Assembly: GCA_021802115.1 (NCBI GenBank)
Contig: JAKABA010000146.1
Span: forward strand, 1-9,722
DNA from: a bacterium
GTDB taxonomy: Bacteria > Chloroflexota > Dormibacteria > UBA8260 > Bog-877
Length of the DNA stretch: 9,722 nucleotides
Reading direction: 5' to 3'
Position numbers and translations under genes: made by a program. Shown here one piece after another: positions 7,256 through 9,722 of this stretch (positions within the stretch are counted from its first letter, which is position 1; every line of letters begins with the position of its first letter). The notes beneath the pieces were generated by a model. That model saw nothing but the letters and a program-made list of their open reading frames with translations, was not told the origin of the DNA and searched no databases.

Positions 7256-8631
7256 GCCAGAACCTGCGGCTGCGACTGGCGGCGCTGCAGGGGGACGCCA
7301 CGTTCCGGCTGGGCCCGACCCGGGCGACTCGCCCCGCCGGGGACGGAGACCGGCCCTCACCGGCGGACCTGCTGACGCGGGTCGCCCCCTTGGGATTCGG
7401 CTGGGACGGGGAGCGGGGAATCCTGGCGCGGAGGGTGGATGTCCCGCTCGCCGACCTCGGCCTTCGCCCCGAGCATCTCGGCTGGAAGGCGCTTTCGCCC
7501 ATCGGCGAGGTGGTGCCCGGTCAGGGACCGGTCTCCCTGCTGTGCTTTGACCTCGAGACGACCGGGCTGCAGAAGGGGGCCGGAACGGTGCCCTTCCTGT
7601 ACGGCTGGACCTCCTATCGGGATGGATCAGACTCGGTCACCCTGGAGCAGTGGCTGCTGCCGGAGCTGGGCGAGGAGGCTCCGTTGGTGCGGTCCGCACT
7701 GGCCCAGATATCGCGCTCGGCGCTGCTCCTGACCTACAACGGTTCCAGCTACGACCTGCCGCTCCTGCGCGCCCGCATGGTGATGTCCGGCATTGACCTC
7801 CCCTGGCCGGCCACCCCCCACCTCGACCTGCTCCCGGTGGTGCGCCGGCTGTTCCGCCACCGCCTGGACCGCTGCACCCTGAGGGTGGTGGAGGAGGGCC
7901 TGTTGGGGCAGGGAAGGGGCCACGACCTGCCGGGTCGGGAGGCGCCGGCGCGCTACTGGCGCTTTCTGGAGTCGGGAGACCCCGCTCCTTTGGCGGAGGT
8001 GGTGCGCCACAACGAGCAAGACCTGCTCTCTCTGCTGTCGCTGGTGCAGCGCCTGGGCAGGCACCTCCAGCTCGAGGGAGCCCAACCCAGCGACTGGCTG
8101 AGCCTGGGCCGCTTCGTCGAAGCCCGCGGCGACCTTCCCGCCGCCCAGGCGGCCTACCGGATGGCGGAGCGGGTGGCCCCGCCCCCATTGGACCGGGCGG
8201 CGGCGCTGCGCCGAGCCCGGCTGCTGCGCCGCCAGGGACAGCACGAGGAGGCGCTGCAGGCCTGGCGAGCTGTCTGGGAGCGCTGGCGCGACCCCGAGGC
8301 GGCCGAGGCCATCTGCGTGGATCTGGAGCACCGCCAGCGGAATGTGGAGGCGGCGCTCAGCCTGGCCCGCGAAGCGTTGCGGGAGGCGTCAGTTGGATGG
8401 GATCAGCGGTTCGCCAAGCGGATCTGGCGGCTGCGGAGCCGGCTCGGTGCCGAGCCGGAGCCAGATGACCTGACCCGCTCCTTTCACGCCTCCGCCAGCC
8501 AGGACCGTCCCTGGGCGACCTGGCTGCCGGGGGGCGAGTCCTACGAGGCCTGGCTAGTCCTCCGGCGGGGGGCCAGGCCGGTGGAGGGGATCGCGCGGGG
8601 GGCCGACCGGGTCGCGGCCGGGGCCGGGTAG
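7252..8631 (+). CDS. mrfB: MrfB/YprB-like DEDD exonuclease with TPR region
   Basis: This 459-residue protein pairs an RNase H-like 3'-5' exonuclease domain with C-terminal helical repeats, the architecture of MrfB (YprB), nuclease partner of MrfA. The acidic metal ligands are all visible: D100 and E102 in FDLETTG, D168 in TYNGSSYDLP, and D257 in HNEQDLLSL with H253 four residues before it, as in DEDDh enzymes. About 85 residues precede the nuclease, including the GWKALSPIGE segment typical of the family. From about 280 to 400 the sequence forms TPR-like helix pairs (LGRFVEARGDLPAAQAAYRM, then QHEEALQAWRAVWERW), a likely protein-binding surface. The GTG at 7252 overlaps the helicase TGA as GTGA, implying translational coupling and matched amounts of both proteins. 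The frame upstream of 7252 is a shadow of the helicase gene. The 3' end overlaps the opposite-strand MerR gene by 78 bp. Confidence 0.9.
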   Translation: MSQNLRLRLAALQGDATFRLGPTRATRPAGDGDRPSPADLLTRVAPLGFGWDGERGILARRVDVPLADLGLRPEHLGWKALSPIGEVVPGQGPVSLLCFDLETTGLQKGAGTVPFLYGWTSYRDGSDSVTLEQWLLPELGEEAPLVRSALAQISRSALLLTYNGSSYDLPLLRARMVMSGIDLPWPATPHLDLLPVVRRLFRHRLDRCTLRVVEEGLLGQGRGHDLPGREAPARYWRFLESGDPAPLAEVVRHNEQDLLSLLSLVQRLGRHLQLEGAQPSDWLSLGRFVEARGDLPAAQAAYRMAERVAPPPLDRAAALRRARLLRRQGQHEEALQAWRAVWERWRDPEAAEAICVDLEHRQRNVEAALSLAREALREASVGWDQRFAKRIWRLRSRLGAEPEPDDLTRSFHASASQDRPWATWLPGGESYEAWLVLRRGARPVEGIARGADRVAAGAG

Positions 8632-9021
8632 GGGGGGAGGTCCCGGCGGGACCATGGCCTCGATCAGGCGGTGGAAGCCCTCCTCGGCGGCCTGTCTCTG
8701 GAAGAGCAGCCGCAGGCGGGTGAGCGGATCCGACATCGCGGCCGCCACCTCACGCTCGGCCAGCTCGCGGATCAGACGCAGGTCGGCGATCGAGGTCTCG
8801 GATGCGTCGAGGAGCTGGCGGATGAGCGAGATGGCGAGGAGGTCGTGGCGGCTGAAGTGGCGCCGGCCGGCTGGATCCCGGGATGGTTTGACCACTCCGC
8901 TCTGCTCCCAGTAGCGCAGCACCCGGGGGCTGACTCCCACCTGCCGGCTCGCCTCCGCGATTTGGCGGTCACTCTGGTCGGCTTCGGCCTGGCTTTCAGA
9001 ACCATGACGTTGATGTGGCAC
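8554..9021 (-). CDS. MerR-family transcriptional regulator lacking cysteines
   Basis: The 155-residue product begins with a MerR winged helix-turn-helix: IAEASRQVGVSPRVLRYWEQ (21-40), then SGVVKPSRDPAGRRHFSRHD as the wing and second helix. Such dimers bind the spacer of long-spaced promoters and twist them into an active form. A long helix rich in Leu, Arg and Glu follows (about 60-115), and a Pro-rich tail of some 30 residues ends the protein. There is no cysteine at all, so thiolate metal sensing as in MerR, CueR or ZntR is excluded; the effector is unknown. I chose GTG at 9019-9021 because GGAG (9027-9030) lies 5 bases upstream; GTG at 9025-9027 is the alternative. It is divergent from the permease gene, which it probably regulates together with itself. 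The tail overlaps the mrfB 3' end. Confidence 0.85.
   Translation of the reverse strand: MPHQRHGSESQAEADQSDRQIAEASRQVGVSPRVLRYWEQSGVVKPSRDPAGRRHFSRHDLLAISLIRQLLDASETSIADLRLIRELAEREVAAAMSDPLTRLRLLFQRQAAEEGFHRLIEAMVPPGPPPLPGPGRDPVGPPRDPLHRPGPPPED
8639..8653 (+). terminator. Perfect hairpin after mrfB
   Basis: GGTCCC-GGC-GGGACC is a perfect 6-bp stem with a 3-base loop, 7 bases after the mrfB stop and inside the coding sequence of the convergent MerR gene. No T-run follows. It could mark the 3' end of the mrfAB transcript, but it could also be chance in a Pro/Gly-coding, GC-rich stretch. Confidence 0.3.
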
Positions 9022-9047
9022 TATCACTCCACTGGGCGATCTAGAGC

Positions 9048-9065
9048 TGTGGATTATACTTCACA
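9048..9065. promoter_or_regulatory. Overlapping divergent promoters with palindromic putative MerR operator
   Basis: An imperfect palindrome, TGTGGATTA/TACTTCACA, pairs at 7 of 9 positions. It contains a perfect TATAAT on the minus strand (9053-9058, toward the MerR gene) and TATACT on the plus strand (9055-9060, toward the permease). A minus-strand -35 candidate, CTGACT (9077-9082), lies 18 bp upstream of its -10. No good -35 is seen for the permease promoter, which suits an activator-dependent promoter. Transcription of the permease would start about 4-5 bases before its ATG. Operator function is inferred. Confidence 0.5.
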
Positions 9066-9070
9066 TAAAG

Positions 9071-9722
9071 ATGGTAAGTCAGTTCGTGTTGCTGGGGGTC
9101 TTTGCGGCCACCTGTGTGGCGATCGTCACCCGCCCTCTCAGGATCGGTGCGGGGTGGTGGTCGGCAGCTGCGGCCGGACTCGCCATCGCGACCGGGCTGA
9201 TCTCGATCGGCCGGGCCTGGGCTGGCCTCGGGGCGACCCTCAACGTGCTCACGTTCTTCGGCGGGCTGATCGTCCTGACCGCGGAACTTCGTCGGGTGGG
9301 GGCGCTGGAAGCGCTCCTGGACCGGATGGAGGAGTGGAGTGGGGACAGCCCGCAGCGCCTGCTCGTGGCCACGATGGCGGTCACGGCCGGGGTCACGGCC
9401 GTCTTCTCGAACGACGCCGCGGCCCTGCTGATCGCGCCCTCCCTGGTGGCGCGTCTGCGCTCCCGGGGGCTGCCGCCCACCCCGTTCATCCTGGCCGTCG
9501 CGATCGTCGCCAACTCCGCTTCACTGCTGCTGCCGGTGAGCAATCCCGTCAACCTCCTGCTCCTGGATCGCGATCATATCCCGCTTTCGCACTACCTGGT
9601 CCAGGTGACGCCCGCCGCGCTCGGCGGCCTGGCGCTGACCTGCCTGCTGATCGCCGGGATGAGCTGGCACCGGCTCGGACGGGGACGGGCTCCGGCGCTC
9701 CCCGACCGCGGTGTGGATCGGC
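9071..9722 (+). CDS. ArsB/NhaD-superfamily permease (3' partial)
   Basis: An open frame of 217 codons runs from the ATG at 9071 off the right edge. The product is strongly hydrophobic, with segments at about residues 4-20, 26-45, 51-67, 96-112, 143-160 and 181-202. It fits the N-terminal half of an ion transporter superfamily protein of the ArsB/NhaD type, integral membrane carriers for arsenite, Na+/H+ or anions, usually about 400-450 residues. Family landmarks are VFSNDAAALLIAP (111-123) and ANSASLLLPVSNPVNLLLL (147-165), the paired re-entrant or discontinuous helix regions. No Shine-Dalgarno sequence precedes the ATG; the TATACT box ends 10 bases upstream, suggesting a nearly leaderless transcript. 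It is divergent from the MerR gene. No arsR or arsC is visible, so arsenite export is not supported over other substrates. Confidence 0.8.
   Translation, partial: MVSQFVLLGVFAATCVAIVTRPLRIGAGWWSAAAAGLAIATGLISIGRAWAGLGATLNVLTFFGGLIVLTAELRRVGALEALLDRMEEWSGDSPQRLLVATMAVTAGVTAVFSNDAAALLIAPSLVARLRSRGLPPTPFILAVAIVANSASLLLPVSNPVNLLLLDRDHIPLSHYLVQVTPAALGGLALTCLLIAGMSWHRLGRGRAPALPDRGVDR

Noticed and set aside
8554..9722. Arsenic resistance operon
   Set aside because: Only a superfamily-level permease is present; the regulator is MerR-type without cysteines and no arsC, arsA or arsR is in the window.
1..9722. tRNA, rRNA, CRISPR array, insertion sequence or long repeats
   Set aside because: Reading both strands showed no tRNA-like cloverleaf, no regularly spaced repeats, no transposase motif and no flanking inverted repeats.

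Overview
The window is very GC-rich (roughly 70% G+C by eye). It is densely coded, with 6 to 120 bp between genes and several GTG starts. AT-rich promoter islands sit almost directly on the start codons. No rRNA, tRNA, insertion sequence, CRISPR array or phage gene is visible. This looks like ordinary chromosome of a high-GC bacterium such as an actinomycete, a Chloroflexota member or a Dormibacterota-like lineage. The phylum is inference from composition and from the near-leaderless promoters, not from a marker gene.

Layout. (1) 2-1399 (+): the 3' part of an Ala/Pro-rich protein with a C-terminal TPR-like helical region, entering from the left edge. (2) 1406-1927 (-): a DUF421/YetF-type membrane protein, convergent with gene 1. 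(3) 2007-2702 (+): a small glycerophosphodiester phosphodiesterase, divergent from gene 2. (4) 2758-3240 and 3272-4663 (+): a MarR-family regulator followed by a major facilitator transporter, probably one drug-responsive efflux unit. (5) 4781-7255 and 7252-8631 (+): a two-gene operon with a 4-bp stop/start overlap, encoding a DUF1998 DEAD/DEAH-box helicase and a DEDD exonuclease with TPRs. These match Bacillus subtilis MrfA/MrfB (YprA/YprB), the mitomycin-C repair pair, and all key residues are intact. (6) 8554-9021 (-): a MerR-family regulator without cysteines, overlapping the end of mrfB by 78 bp. (7) 9071-end (+): a permease of the ArsB/NhaD (ion transporter) superfamily, divergent from the MerR gene and cut by the right edge.

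How the parts may fit. The centre (2758-8631) reads as two adjacent same-strand units, one a regulated exporter and the other a DNA-adduct repair pair. Together they could protect against a DNA-damaging small molecule, but only the adjacency is seen; the joint function is inferred. On the right, the MerR gene and the permease share a 49-bp intergenic region. Opposite-strand -10 elements there overlap by four bases and lie inside an imperfect 18-bp palindrome, which is the expected geometry for a regulator controlling both itself and the permease.

I see no wholly new system. The most interesting items are the mrfAB operon with its apparently leaderless promoter and adjoining perfect palindrome, and the MerR/permease switch region.
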